The notes below the pieces were generated by a model. It had not been told where the DNA came from and searched no databases. It worked only from the letters and a program-made list of their open reading frames with translations. From Candidatus Desulfosporosinus nitrosoreducens (GTDB lineage Bacteria; Bacillota; Desulfitobacteriia; Desulfitobacteriales; Desulfitobacteriaceae), in the NCBI RefSeq assembly GCF_030954495.1, contig NZ_JAVHUW010000067.1:1-64000 (forward strand): DNA of 64,000 bases. The letters are read 5' to 3'. The position numbers and the translations under genes were made by a program. Numbering within the stretch: the stretch's first letter is position 1; each line of letters begins with the position of its first letter. Below, piece by piece: positions 16,473 to 25,895 of this stretch.

Positions 16473-18821
16473 TTACTGAGTTAAAACACTTTTAATCGTC
16501 TTTTCATTGGAACTGGGGATGACTCCCGTTCCGCCAAGAATATAGACCTTTTCAGTCTTTCCGGCCTGGCTTTGCAAATAAGCCTTGGTAGCGGAATTTA
16601 TAGTTCCTTGCGGAATTAAGAGCATCGGACTTCCGGTTAAAGCGGCAAAGGCTCCTCCCGCTAAGCCGTCCGGGAAGTTTTCGCCGGTTGCTATCACCAG
16701 AGTCGTGGGATCTTGTTGGAAATAGTTCACAATCTCTAACATCGTATCATATTTCGTCTCCCCCGCCAAACGCAGGGGACCGAAACTTGCTAAGGGGCCG
16801 CCCTTACTGTCAAAGACCGGGGAAATGGCAAATTTTCCGCCTACGATAATCGTCTTCGTCACATTGAAGTCCTTTAGAAGCTGCAAGGTCGAGCCGGGCA
16901 GCGTGCCCTGTTCCGTCAGCAGGATGGGAATCCCCAAGGCTGCCGCCGGAGCGGAGGCAGATAGAGCATCCGGGAAACTCGTACTGGAAGCAAGGATAAC
17001 CTGGCTGCTCGGCCCTATTTTACGGGCAATTTCAACGGCCGTATCGGCAGCCGTAGTGCCAAAAATCCGCTCATTGGGAAAGTTCGCCTGGGTAAGGGCA
17101 TCTGTCACTGCCACATTAACCGCCCCCTCTCCCCCGATCACATAGACTTTAGTTTTAGCTCCGAGCCGTTTTAATTCCTGCAATACACTGTCATCAAGTT
17201 GGTCGGGAGTTGTCAGGAGCAAAGGAGCTTTTAGTTTCCTGGCCAGCGGAGCGGAGGCTAAGGCATCCTGAAAGCGGTCCACCCGGGCTAAGAGCACAAC
17301 CGGCGCACTGTTGTCAGCCCACCCCTCCTGAGAAATCTTGATGGCAGTGTCTTCAGCCAGCGTTCCGCAGAGACGGCTTACCGTCGGAACTACGGGCTGC
17401 GGAGTTGGCGTCGGTGTAGGATCTGGTGCCGGTGTGGGACTTGGCGTAGGCGTCGGATCTGACGGCGGATTGGTGGTAGAACCGGAATCCGAACTGTTTG
17501 TTGCCTGGTAGCCTGCTTGGGCCCGGCTGGTGATGCCTGCATCCAGGCTCGGTCCCTGCAAAACAGTTAAATAATAGCCCGCCGCAGTGGTTTGGGAAGT
17601 GGCTGACCCGTCAAGGGCCAGTTTATCCGCCTCGGCCAAAAGCTTGGTATAAGCCCCTAAAAGACCGGATTTCGCCCGTTGAGCAAGGGTATCATCCAAA
17701 CTGGACCCTTGCAATACAATACAGTAATCTTGAATGGCGCTTACGTAGGAGGAAGCGGTTCCCGCCAGCACCAGCTTATCCGCTTCATCCAGCAGTTTGC
17801 TGAGGGCGTTCTGCAGACCTGATTGGGCCTTTGCCGCCAGACCTCCGTCCAAACTCAGCCCTTGCAGAACCGTCCAGTAATACTTGGCGGCACTGGCATC
17901 CGAAGAATCTTTTCCCTCCTGAACCAGGGAGTCTGCTTCAGCCAGAAGGTTATTCTGAGCACTTAGGATTTTCTGGGAGATAAGGCTTTTATCCGTGATT
18001 GCCGCGCTATCATAGGCGGTATTATAAAAGCCCAGGGCGTAGTAAGAGGCCCAACGGGCGTAGTTGTACCAATAATCTCCGTTGGCGGCATCGGCGCCTG
18101 GCCCGCCTCCCGTTGACAGCAGCAGCGTTTGGTCGGCTGTAAGATCTCCGGTATGCGTCACGGCGGGCGTACTCCAGCGGCTGGAGTAACTCGGCGGATT
18201 TACCGGGGGCAGCAGCGCTGCCGGAAATTTGTCCGCTCCGGGAGCGAAGGTAACGGCGCTGTTATATTTTTGACCCATGAGGCTGAAAATTGAATCCTGA
18301 TAGGCCGGTGTCCCTGTACTGACATTGGGGTTGTTTCGTGAGCCCCAACTGTTATAAGCCCATACGGCAAAGTACCAGTTCTCCAGAACGTTGCGGTCCC
18401 CATTGCCGATTTTCGGCGCGGCCCGCCATTTTTGATTCAGCATTTGACAGCCTGTTTCGATGTTAAAGTCGATATCGTTCTTCAGCTTATCCATCGTTGC
18501 CGTGTCGGCGGAATTGTAACTGGAGATTTGCATAATCCCGATGCCGATGCCGTCTTTGCCAATTAGAGGGTGATCCAACATAGGCTGACCCGTGGCGTCG
18601 AGCTGATATTGTTTCCAGCCGCTCTCCATCCAAGCGATGGCTTTAAGCAGGACCGGAGGAATGTTATATTTGTTTGCCCAATATTCAAGTTTATTCCCAA
18701 TCTCAGCGTAGTAAGCTGTTTGATCCACTGCTGCCGAAGCTGTCTTAACCGGAATCAGCTGCAAAAAAAAGAGTCCAACCAGCAATATGGCCATAACCTT
18801 CCTGATTTGGCGAAAACCCAT
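16473..18821 (-). CDS. Lytic-transglycosylase-like protein with CWB2 repeats
   Basis: A 782-residue exported protein. Residues 1-31 are a signal peptide. Residues about 35-165 form a lysozyme-like SLT fold: the catalytic-type Glu is E66 in AIAWMESGWKQ, followed by GIGIMQIS and WYFAVWAYNSWG. The middle (about 265-430) contains three degenerate ~50-residue helical units (LLAEADSLV...YYWTVLQGLSLD). A Pro/Thr linker (about 450-490) leads to three CWB2 repeats up to the C-terminus. It should cleave the glycan strand of peptidoglycan while held on the wall. Here the enzyme is N-terminal, the reverse of the amidase. Confidence 0.85.
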   Translation of the reverse strand: MGFRQIRKVMAILLVGLFFLQLIPVKTASAAVDQTAYYAEIGNKLEYWANKYNIPPVLLKAIAWMESGWKQYQLDATGQPMLDHPLIGKDGIGIGIMQISSYNSADTATMDKLKNDIDFNIETGCQMLNQKWRAAPKIGNGDRNVLENWYFAVWAYNSWGSRNNPNVSTGTPAYQDSIFSLMGQKYNSAVTFAPGADKFPAALLPPVNPPSYSSRWSTPAVTHTGDLTADQTLLLSTGGGPGADAANGDYWYNYARWASYYALGFYNTAYDSAAITDKSLISQKILSAQNNLLAEADSLVQEGKDSSDASAAKYYWTVLQGLSLDGGLAAKAQSGLQNALSKLLDEADKLVLAGTASSYVSAIQDYCIVLQGSSLDDTLAQRAKSGLLGAYTKLLAEADKLALDGSATSQTTAAGYYLTVLQGPSLDAGITSRAQAGYQATNSSDSGSTTNPPSDPTPTPSPTPAPDPTPTPTPQPVVPTVSRLCGTLAEDTAIKISQEGWADNSAPVVLLARVDRFQDALASAPLARKLKAPLLLTTPDQLDDSVLQELKRLGAKTKVYVIGGEGAVNVAVTDALTQANFPNERIFGTTAADTAVEIARKIGPSSQVILASSTSFPDALSASAPAAALGIPILLTEQGTLPGSTLQLLKDFNVTKTIIVGGKFAISPVFDSKGGPLASFGPLRLAGETKYDTMLEIVNYFQQDPTTLVIATGENFPDGLAGGAFAALTGSPMLLIPQGTINSATKAYLQSQAGKTEKVYILGGTGVIPSSNEKTIKSVLTQ

Positions 18822-19060
18822 TCCTTTTCTCTACCCCTTCCCTACCAAGTCTTGTCCTATCTTTATCTTATTCGACAAGAAATAAAGCAGTTCCTCCTCA
18901 AAGGTAGAGAAAACTCCCTTTGACTGCCAGTATATTTCCCACCTATTTATCCAGTAAGATAAAAACGCTCCCTTTCCCAAACAGACCGGCAGGTTATCCG
19001 TTGGAAAAGAGAGCATATCACTAGAGGGAAATTTGCCAGCGGGAGATTTGCCCAACCGGC

Positions 19061-19732
19061 TCAGACAATAGTTCTTATAAAACTAAGAGATACAGGCGTG
19101 CTTTCTTCAATAATCCAGCCGTCTTTTTTATAAAAGTGAATGGCCCGCTGGTTCGTAGGAAGTGTGGATAAGCCCACTTTTTTATATCCCACCTGTTTCA
19201 TTTTGGCACAGAAGTGCTTTGTGAGCAGGTTGGCCACCCCCCTTCCCCTATAGTCGGATCTGACGCCAATCGCCAAAATCCTTGCCGGAGCGAACCTGTC
19301 CCGTTCCCCTTTGCTCTCGCCTTCTCCCTGCCTTCTGAGAAAGAACGCTTGGAGAGCGGCCGCAATACAGCCTAGTCTTTGGCTGATATGTTTGCGGACG
19401 TAAGCATCCCGAAAGTATCTCAAAGTTACCAGGATAACAAGCAGCCAAAAGTTTTGACGATAAAATCGGGCAAAGGGTTCGCGCTCAATGGAGCCCAAGA
19501 CGAAGCCAACCGGTCTGCCGTTGCTTTTCGCCACATAGCCCTGATTTGCAGAGGAATTTATAAATTGTGCGCAGAAAAGCCGCAGAAATTTCCCGCCCAT
19601 GTGTCCCAGGAAATGATCGTAAAAAACTTCCTGGTATAAACGGACGATTTCAGGCAAATCTGCAAAGCACATGGCAGTCAGCTCAATACCGGATTCATAT
19701 TGAGGCTTCTCATCTAACACAGGAAAAAACAC
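19061..19732 (-). CDS. GNAT-family N-acetyltransferase
   Basis: A 223-residue GNAT protein. The acetyl-CoA-binding motif is seen as ILAIGVRSDYRGRGVANLLTKH (about 150-170), followed by GLSTLPTNQRAIHFYKKDGW, typical of RimI-like folds. A Lys/Arg-rich helical insertion lies about 100-145. The substrate is unknown; its place at the end of the polysaccharide locus hints at amino-sugar acetylation, as in other capsule loci. The frame opens with a GTG one base after GGAG, too close for a ribosome site; the GTG four codons later, 13 bases after GGAG, may be the real start. Confidence 0.75.
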   Translation of the reverse strand: MFFPVLDEKPQYESGIELTAMCFADLPEIVRLYQEVFYDHFLGHMGGKFLRLFCAQFINSSANQGYVAKSNGRPVGFVLGSIEREPFARFYRQNFWLLVILVTLRYFRDAYVRKHISQRLGCIAAALQAFFLRRQGEGESKGERDRFAPARILAIGVRSDYRGRGVANLLTKHFCAKMKQVGYKKVGLSTLPTNQRAIHFYKKDGWIIEESTPVSLSFIRTIV

Positions 19733-19821
19733 TCCTTATCATGACTTCCTCCGTAATTTGGAAATTACTAGACCTAGAACTAGTGTAACCGGATCAAGCA
19801 ATAATATCCGAATTTCAGCTC

Positions 19822-19865
19822 AAAAATTAGGGCAGCGGTAAAGCTTTGCTCTGCCGCTGCCCTAA
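19822..19865 (-). terminator. Terminator of the polysaccharide operon
   Basis: A 12-bp perfect stem (TTAGGGCAGCGG and its complement) with a TTTTT tail on the minus strand starts 17 bases after the stop of the priming transferase gene, which makes that gene the last of the minus-strand operon. Confidence 0.9.
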
Positions 19866-19881
19866 TGTCATCGTCTCGCTC

Positions 19882-20586
19882 TTAATATGCTCCTTTGCCG
19901 GTAAACACTACAAAAACCGTTTTCCAGAGAATTTTCAGGTCTAACCAGAAACTCCAAGTCTCGACATATTCTAAGTCAAAGTTCATAGTCTCACCCAAGG
20001 TCAACTCACTTCGCCCATTGACTTGCGCCAGACCGGTCACCCCCGGCAGGACATTAAGCCTGCGCCGCTGCTGTGGTGTGTAAAGCTTGGCGATCTCCGG
20101 AACCTCCGGGCGCGGGCCGACTAAACTCATATTGCCAAACAATATATTGAGCAGTTGAGGAAGTTCATCTAAACTTGTTTTCCTGAGAAAATGACCGCTT
20201 CGGGTAATGCGCGGATCGTCTTTTTCCTGAAAAACAAAGGTTTCCAGGTCGTTCACTTGCTCCAGCTTATCCTTAATGAGGGCTTCGGCGTTCTGTACCA
20301 TCGTGCGGAACTTATAGATCGTATAAGGCTTACCTTCCAACCCCACCCGAGTCTGGGTAAAGATGGCCGGCCCTTCAGAGTCGGAGCGAATCCAAAGGAC
20401 AATCAGCAGCCAAAAGGGGGACACCACAATGAGGAGCAATAAAGCGGCCACAAAATCCAACAACCGTTTCAAAGCCAGCTGCCACTGGGGATAGGTTAAA
20501 CTTCCGCTTTCTACGGATGCCGAAGATCTCTGATCCATTGTTTTGTCTCCCTTCGAACGTTGCGAACTGCCTGTCTGTACCAGCAT
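19882..20586 (-). CDS. Undecaprenyl-phosphate sugar-1-phosphate transferase (priming enzyme)
   Basis: A 234-residue bacterial sugar transferase (PF02397). One N-terminal membrane segment (KRLLDFVAALLLLIVVSPFWLLIVL) precedes the catalytic part with TQTRVGLEGKPYTIYKFRTM, DELPQLLNILFGNMSLVGPRPE and PGVTGLAQVNGR, all conserved in WbaP/PglC-like enzymes. It starts repeat-unit assembly by placing a sugar phosphate on undecaprenyl phosphate. The length is that of the short catalytic type, without the extra helices of WbaP. AAAGGAG lies 8 bases before the ATG. It closes the locus. Confidence 0.93.
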   Translation of the reverse strand: MLVQTGSSQRSKGDKTMDQRSSASVESGSLTYPQWQLALKRLLDFVAALLLLIVVSPFWLLIVLWIRSDSEGPAIFTQTRVGLEGKPYTIYKFRTMVQNAEALIKDKLEQVNDLETFVFQEKDDPRITRSGHFLRKTSLDELPQLLNILFGNMSLVGPRPEVPEIAKLYTPQQRRRLNVLPGVTGLAQVNGRSELTLGETMNFDLEYVETWSFWLDLKILWKTVFVVFTGKGAY

Positions 20587-20607
20587 TGTGTTATCTCCTT
20601 TGAACCC

Positions 20608-21819
20608 TTAAATCCCCAGTTCTTTTAGCCAGCGCAAAATAATCCCGCTCCAGGCATAGTGCTTTTGCACAAACTGCCGCCCTCTTTTCCCCATTTCCCG
20701 GCGGTCAGGGTTAGCCTTCAAGTTCAAAATGGCCTGGGCCAGTTCTGCGCTGTTTTCCGGCTCAACGACAACTCCGCCGCCGGAAGATGCGACAAGTTCC
20801 GCCGCCTCTCCTTCCCCGGAATAGATGACGGGAACTCCCGAGCCGAGAGCGGGGAACATTTTCGAGGGACGCGCCCCTGCAAATAGTTTATTCTTTTTTA
20901 ACGGAACAATACTCGCGGCGGCCAGAGAAAAATATCCGGGCATTTCCTGCACCGGCCGGAAATCAACAAAACTCACATTGGTCAGGCTTTTTTCCTTAGC
21001 AAGGGCTTCAAGCATGGGTTTTTCCGTACCGTCGCCGACAAACAAAAAGCGCAGGCCCGGTTCCTCCCGGAGCAGCTCAGCCGTTTTAAGCACAGATTCC
21101 AGACCCTGGGCATAGCCCATAGTTCCGGCGTAGATCAAAACGAAATCCTCTTCTTGAATGCCCAGGGATGAGGCCAAGGCCTGATCCCGCTCACGAGGCG
21201 CAAACAGCTCTAAGTTTACCCCGTTCGGTAAAAAAGTCACTTTATCTTCAGGAACACCCCGCTCCAGCAGTGAAGAGCATATGCCTTCGGTCTGACAGGA
21301 TATCTTCCAGGCCCGCCGGTAAAGCAATTTTTCCAGCCACTCCGCCGCACGGATCATCCAGCGGCTGTTGACAAGTCCTAAAGCCACGGCCGACTCCGGC
21401 CAAAGATCCGAGATATTCATAATAATCCTTGTCCTGGTCAGCCGGCCATAAAGCAAAGCGGTGATCCCCAGAAAGAGGGGCGGGGATTCAAAGAACAGGA
21501 TGTCTTGTTTTCCGGCTTTACTCAGACCCCAGCAAGAAGAAAAGACAAAGGAAAAATAGTTGAGAAGCCGCTTCCAGAACCGCCCTCTCTGCACCGGATA
21601 AATCCAGGTGCGCCAGACGGGGATGCCGTCCACCTCATCCCGCATGCGCCAATGGCCCCGATATTCCGGCGGAATAATTCCGCTGGGATGATTGGGGAAA
21701 GCCGTAACCACAGTTACCTCGTGACCGTTGCGCTGCAGCCCCTTGGCCACTTCTTTAAGCCGGACCTGGGCCGCTCCGGACTCCGGGGGAAAGTATTGTG
21801 TCAACATTAATATGCGCAA
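20608..21819 (-). CDS. GT4 glycosyltransferase (WbuB-like)
   Basis: A 403-residue GT-B enzyme. The N-terminal domain opens MRILMLTQYFPPESGAAQ and includes VTAFPNHPSG and ISDLWPES, typical of the WbuB/WbnK type that acts early in repeat-unit synthesis. The C-terminal domain has LIYAGTMGYAQGLE and FVGDGTEK, with a donor-binding region around VPLKKNKLFAGARPSKMFPALGSGVPVIYSGEGE. The donor is probably a UDP-N-acetylamino sugar by family analogy. It is 21 bases upstream of the priming transferase. Confidence 0.88.
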   Translation of the reverse strand: MRILMLTQYFPPESGAAQVRLKEVAKGLQRNGHEVTVVTAFPNHPSGIIPPEYRGHWRMRDEVDGIPVWRTWIYPVQRGRFWKRLLNYFSFVFSSCWGLSKAGKQDILFFESPPLFLGITALLYGRLTRTRIIMNISDLWPESAVALGLVNSRWMIRAAEWLEKLLYRRAWKISCQTEGICSSLLERGVPEDKVTFLPNGVNLELFAPRERDQALASSLGIQEEDFVLIYAGTMGYAQGLESVLKTAELLREEPGLRFLFVGDGTEKPMLEALAKEKSLTNVSFVDFRPVQEMPGYFSLAAASIVPLKKNKLFAGARPSKMFPALGSGVPVIYSGEGEAAELVASSGGGVVVEPENSAELAQAILNLKANPDRREMGKRGRQFVQKHYAWSGIILRWLKELGI

Positions 21820-21905
21820 ATAGACCGCCGCTCCTTCTTCTCCTCTGCCGAATGCTTCTGATTTATTTTAACACGCCACACTTGCCGCGCCAAATTGTGC
21901 TTTAC

Positions 21906-22928
21906 TCAGGAGCGTTTAAGAAATTTCTTAATGGTGCCGGCATGCTTGGCATAGACCGTGCGCCCCACCCGGGCCGCTAGAGTCCGGTTGCGGTAAGCAT
22001 AAAGGTATTTCCGTTCAACGCTGCCAAAACTTTTCTTAAATTTGGCGATGCTGGGGATGTTGGCGCCGACCATGTCGTAGAGTTCAATCCCCAGGGCTTG
22101 GGCACGTTTCAAGTATTCCCACTGCACGAGATTGTTAGGGACCACTTTGTTATAGTCCCGGTCGGATACGCCATCGAGATAGTAACCCACATTCTTGTCC
22201 CGGGGAAAAATCCCCCCGGCTATAATTTTGCCCTCATAGCGGGCAAGTAAAACCACCAAATCCCCCACTGAGTATAGTTTTTGCCAAAGTGCGGCGAAGT
22301 ATTCCCTGGTGAAGGGGGGTTCTTTATCCTGACGGCGATATACTCCACAGGAAAGAGCATAATAAGGCTCCAACCACTCTTCAAGGGCTTGAGGCTCAAT
22401 AATCTCTACTCCCGATTTTTCCGCTTTGCGCACGGCATTGCGGCAGCGAACTTCCAGTCCGGCCCATAAGGACTCTTGATCCTGCGGCAAAACCAGATCC
22501 AAGGTCAGCAGTTCCTCAACCGTGTACCCCTGTTGGGCGACAATTTCTTTGCCTGTCAAATCCGGCAGGGTAAGTTCCAGGTAATCGAAATGCTTCTGAG
22601 CGGCATAATCCTCCAGAGCGGACAGTACCTCCGGCAAGGCTGCCTCCCCCAGGGGGCCGGAGTGCGGGGTTGCCGTACCGCTCAGGGAGCTTCCTCCCAA
22701 CTTGAGCAGACTCATCTTGCGTTCAGCTAAGGGGAGTACTCCTCTTAAAATCCCTTCTTCATCAAAAAGACCGAGGCGGTTAACCTTTAATCCAAACCCC
22801 GCTTCGATAATATCCTGCCATTCCCAGCGGTGGAAGAGCGAGCCCCGGGAGATCCCCTGCAGAAACTCCTGCCACTGCTCCCGCTCAACCGGCCGTATCG
22901 TTAAACTCACGTCTAGTTTCACCCCCAA
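21906..22928 (-). CDS. FemAB-like / GNAT_6 acyl- or aminoacyl-transferase
   Basis: A 340-residue protein resembling the FemAB and BioF2-like (PF13480) group. Motifs include WQEFLQGISRGSLFHRWEW, CRNAVRKAEKSGVEI, GGIFPRDKNVGYYLDGVSDRDYNKVVPNNLVQWEYLKRA and FKKSFGSVERKYL. Such proteins attach amino acids to lipid II or modify polysaccharide precursors. Its place in a polysaccharide locus favours a sugar-linked substituent, but this is inference. The frame begins at a TTG; the GTG at 22910, preceded by GGGGGTG at good spacing, is a better start and would cut the overlap with the ligase-like gene from 44 to 26 bases. Confidence 0.75.
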   Translation of the reverse strand: MGVKLDVSLTIRPVEREQWQEFLQGISRGSLFHRWEWQDIIEAGFGLKVNRLGLFDEEGILRGVLPLAERKMSLLKLGGSSLSGTATPHSGPLGEAALPEVLSALEDYAAQKHFDYLELTLPDLTGKEIVAQQGYTVEELLTLDLVLPQDQESLWAGLEVRCRNAVRKAEKSGVEIIEPQALEEWLEPYYALSCGVYRRQDKEPPFTREYFAALWQKLYSVGDLVVLLARYEGKIIAGGIFPRDKNVGYYLDGVSDRDYNKVVPNNLVQWEYLKRAQALGIELYDMVGANIPSIAKFKKSFGSVERKYLYAYRNRTLAARVGRTVYAKHAGTIKKFLKRS

Positions 22929-24258
22929 CTTTACCTGCCAGCATGTAAACCATTGTTCCCATGCTGATCCAAATCATAGGATCTTCAAAAAAGCGTGCCT
23001 CGGACTGCGAACTGATAAAAACTGCCGTAATCCATAAGAAATATCCAACTCCGACCACATAGCCCGGATTAAGCTCCACCATGCTCAGATCTTTGGCAAA
23101 GCTATTAAACTTACCTTTCCCCACTCTTTTTAGGGTTCGCAGAACGGATACCCAGACCCAGGCCAGAGCCAAAAGGCCCACGATCCCCAACTCCGCTGCA
23201 ATGGTCAAAATGGTCGTGTGCGAAAGGGTCACCCCTTGAACATAAGGAATCGCAGTTTTGTAGCTTAAGTAATTGGTTGTAAACGATTTCTGAAATCCGC
23301 CCAGTCCGACTCCGAGCAAAGGATGGTCCCGGAACATGGCCCAGGAAGCTCTGAACAGATAGGCCCTTTGCTCATCCAAGGCTCCCAAACCGTTGCGGAT
23401 CGTCAGAAGGCGCTGCCAGACGGTGGGCCGCAAAGCTAAGATCACGATGCCGATCACTGCCAAAACCCCAATCGGCTGGAGCATCCGTTTCCGGCGGATG
23501 AGCAGGCACATCAAGATTAAAACGGCAGCCAGCGTCACTACTCCGCTGCGTGAGAGAGTTATGGCCAAGGCGGCCAGTAATCCCGCCAGTGAAGCAAAGT
23601 ACACCAGACGTTCTCCCGGCTTCCGGCATAAATATTGAAGGATCAAGCTGGCCACAATCCCCAAAACGAGATAACGGGCAAAAATATTGGGGTCCACAAA
23701 GGTAGCGTTGACACGGGCGATTTCTCCCTCGGCCAAGTAGCCCCGCCAAATAAAATGACGGGTCAACCCCTCGTACACTGTGAGGGGGATTAAGGCCACG
23801 CCAAGCCAGTGTACGACCTTGAGCGGGAGGAGGAGGCTTTCCGGCTCTGCCAGCAGACAGATGCCTAAATAAAGGGCAAACAAGGTAAGCAAGCGGAAAA
23901 CTTCTCCTAAGGTAATCAACCTGTCTATAGTATAGACAAGGCTAAGAGCGCCAAGCCCAATATAGATCAGCAGCGCTATGCTCAAAGGATGGCGTAAAAC
24001 CGTCTTCAGTTGCCGGCGTTTCTCAGGTTGCCGCCCAAGAACCCAGAGAGCCGCCGCGATAATTCCCACCGTACAAAGACGGGCCAGGCTGTTGATTTGC
24101 GAGCCGACGGCCCCCAGAGGAGGGAACCAGGTAATCGAAATGTCCAAAGCGACAGACCCGGCTAAAAAGGAGATTAGAACGCTGGGTTTTTTCCAGCCAA
24201 AATAAACAACTACACCCAGACTGAAGAGAAAAAAACACCATTTAATGAGAAACATCAC
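22885..24258 (-). CDS. O-antigen ligase/polymerase-like (Wzy_C) membrane protein
   Basis: A 457-residue protein with about ten or more membrane helices. The Wzy_C signature appears in RASWAMFRDHPLLGVGLGGFQKSF followed by LSHTTILTIAAELGIVGLLAL, with the catalytic-type His after the large outer loop. Proteins of this family join completed glycans to an acceptor or polymerise repeat units. A second member occurs at 30891-32225. It overlaps the deacetylase-like gene by 4 bases (ATGA), which shows tight operon coupling. Confidence 0.85.
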   Translation of the reverse strand: MMFLIKWCFFLFSLGVVVYFGWKKPSVLISFLAGSVALDISITWFPPLGAVGSQINSLARLCTVGIIAAALWVLGRQPEKRRQLKTVLRHPLSIALLIYIGLGALSLVYTIDRLITLGEVFRLLTLFALYLGICLLAEPESLLLPLKVVHWLGVALIPLTVYEGLTRHFIWRGYLAEGEIARVNATFVDPNIFARYLVLGIVASLILQYLCRKPGERLVYFASLAGLLAALAITLSRSGVVTLAAVLILMCLLIRRKRMLQPIGVLAVIGIVILALRPTVWQRLLTIRNGLGALDEQRAYLFRASWAMFRDHPLLGVGLGGFQKSFTTNYLSYKTAIPYVQGVTLSHTTILTIAAELGIVGLLALAWVWVSVLRTLKRVGKGKFNSFAKDLSMVELNPGYVVGVGYFLWITAVFISSQSEARFFEDPMIWISMGTMVYMLAGKVGGETRREFNDTAG

Positions 24259-25895
24259 CCTAGCTCTTCTCCTTCCACCTGTAGAGTTACCAGGGGCTGG
24301 GCAGCGAAATCGACATAGCTCTCTCCCGTCTCATAGGGTGCGGAACAGGCTCGAATCCGGCGGGGATTCAGATAAAGCCGGACCCGCACCGGTGGTAGGG
24401 GAGAGGCGGACGGCCCCCGGGAGGTGCCTTGCTCAGGTTGTGTACAAGTAATCTTCCAGGTTGTTCCTTCCCTCGTCAAGCCTATCCGGCATTCCCGCCT
24501 GCAGGTAAACCAGCTTAAAATATCACGCGGAACAGCGATCCAAGCCCCATCCTCCTGGCCTCGTTTTATCAGGCGTTCATAGACTTCCCCCCAAAAGCGG
24601 GGCGCCGTAAAACTCTGATTATGCCAGAGCAGGCTTACCGCTCCGCCGAAACGCTTAGCCCAGGCCAACACCGGCAAGGCCTGCGCAAAAGCTTCTTCCC
24701 GGCTTAAATTGAGATGCTCTTCCCCCAGCAAGGCTCCATCCTGAATATGTAAGGGCAGCTCCCACAAAGTCCGGCAATTCAGGGGATGATAGGGCTGCAG
24801 GGTACCTGCGCGAAAACCTACAACTTCATTATAGCCAAAAGTAGCGTCATACAGAAATCCGCCCTGTTCCAGCGAACGGAAGGAGGCCGGCGTGTCAAAG
24901 TACAGCCAGTGCATGCGTACTCCCAGTTCCTGCTGTCCTGTCAAGCGGGCGATTCTCTGGTGTTCTGCCCGGGCTTCCCGCTCCGCATACCAGGCATCAA
25001 TGCCATGGACCCCTGCTTCCCATCCTTCTTGCTCCAAGCGGCTTAAGAGAGTCCGCTGCTTCGCAACATCATAAAAGGAGGCGCGATTTGCCGGAGCCTC
25101 CTCTTGGGCCGAATGGTCCGGATGGGCCGGAAGCATGCCAGGCTTTCCGGGAAAAGGCATAAAATACAGGCTTGATCGAACTCCCAGGGCCTTTTCCAGT
25201 TCGAGCAGCCGCGGCAAAGCACGCTGCCAAACATCCTGTCCCAGTCCGATTTTAGCCGCCCATGTCCTCGCCATCTCCCAGAGAGTCTGAGTAAATTCTG
25301 AAGTTCTGACCTTGCCGCTCCGCCAGCGCTTCCAGTTCACAAGAGAACTGCGGTAAAAATAGCCTAAAAACGTACGGGCGACCGGCATTTCTTTGAGACT
25401 TAAAATATCCAGATCGTGTGTCAGGGTCAGGGCATAAGCATGCCCCCAAGGGATAGGCGGCAGTTCCAGGTAGTGTCCGACATCCTGCCGAAACACCTGG
25501 CGCAGTTCCTCCAGCATCTGGTCGAGAACAGGTTCGCCGACTCCCGCTTCCCTATAGTCGCGTCCCTCCATCAGCAAGCGGGTTCCTTCACAGCCCAGAT
25601 TAAAGGGCATCGTCTTCAGCCGCAAACCGGGATTTTCTCCTTGTACCGGCCCGCAAATCAAAATCAGGGGACCGCTTCCCAGATCTTTTAGGGACGGCAG
25701 AGAAATTCCATCCGCTAAGATCACAGCGCACTCGGAAAAAACCCCGGTAAGGGCAGTTCCCTGCTCCTGCCGGCTGCTCCAAACAGGCGCCGGTATTCCC
25801 ATCAGGCCGGCTATTTCCTGATAAACCCGCACCAGCTCATCCGCTACGTAAATTCCGATACGTTCGCATCCGTTAGAATTGCTCAAGAAATTCAC
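24255..25895 (-). CDS. Polysaccharide deacetylase-like protein
   Basis: A 546-residue protein. The central region resembles the NodB/polysaccharide deacetylase fold: a metal-site motif LTLTHDLDI (about 157-165), GVRSSLYFMPFPG, then GWEAGVHGIDAWY with the HG(I)D-type His, and SLLWHNQSF near the end of the barrel. The N-terminal ~150 residues and the C-terminal ~80 residues (RVRLYLNPRRIRA, ESYVDFAAQPLVTLQV, beta-type) are extra. No signal peptide is seen, so it may act on a cytoplasmic or lipid-linked sugar. It overlaps both neighbours by 4 bases. Enzyme class is fairly likely; the substrate is unknown. Confidence 0.72.
   Translation of the reverse strand: MNFLSNSNGCERIGIYVADELVRVYQEIAGLMGIPAPVWSSRQEQGTALTGVFSECAVILADGISLPSLKDLGSGPLILICGPVQGENPGLRLKTMPFNLGCEGTRLLMEGRDYREAGVGEPVLDQMLEELRQVFRQDVGHYLELPPIPWGHAYALTLTHDLDILSLKEMPVARTFLGYFYRSSLVNWKRWRSGKVRTSEFTQTLWEMARTWAAKIGLGQDVWQRALPRLLELEKALGVRSSLYFMPFPGKPGMLPAHPDHSAQEEAPANRASFYDVAKQRTLLSRLEQEGWEAGVHGIDAWYAEREARAEHQRIARLTGQQELGVRMHWLYFDTPASFRSLEQGGFLYDATFGYNEVVGFRAGTLQPYHPLNCRTLWELPLHIQDGALLGEEHLNLSREEAFAQALPVLAWAKRFGGAVSLLWHNQSFTAPRFWGEVYERLIKRGQEDGAWIAVPRDILSWFTCRRECRIGLTREGTTWKITCTQPEQGTSRGPSASPLPPVRVRLYLNPRRIRACSAPYETGESYVDFAAQPLVTLQVEGEELG

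Noticed and set aside
18831..19055. A 74-codon ORF between the SLT-CWB2 gene and the GNAT gene
   Set aside because: It starts at TTG with no ribosome site, has no recognisable motif, and is probably chance.
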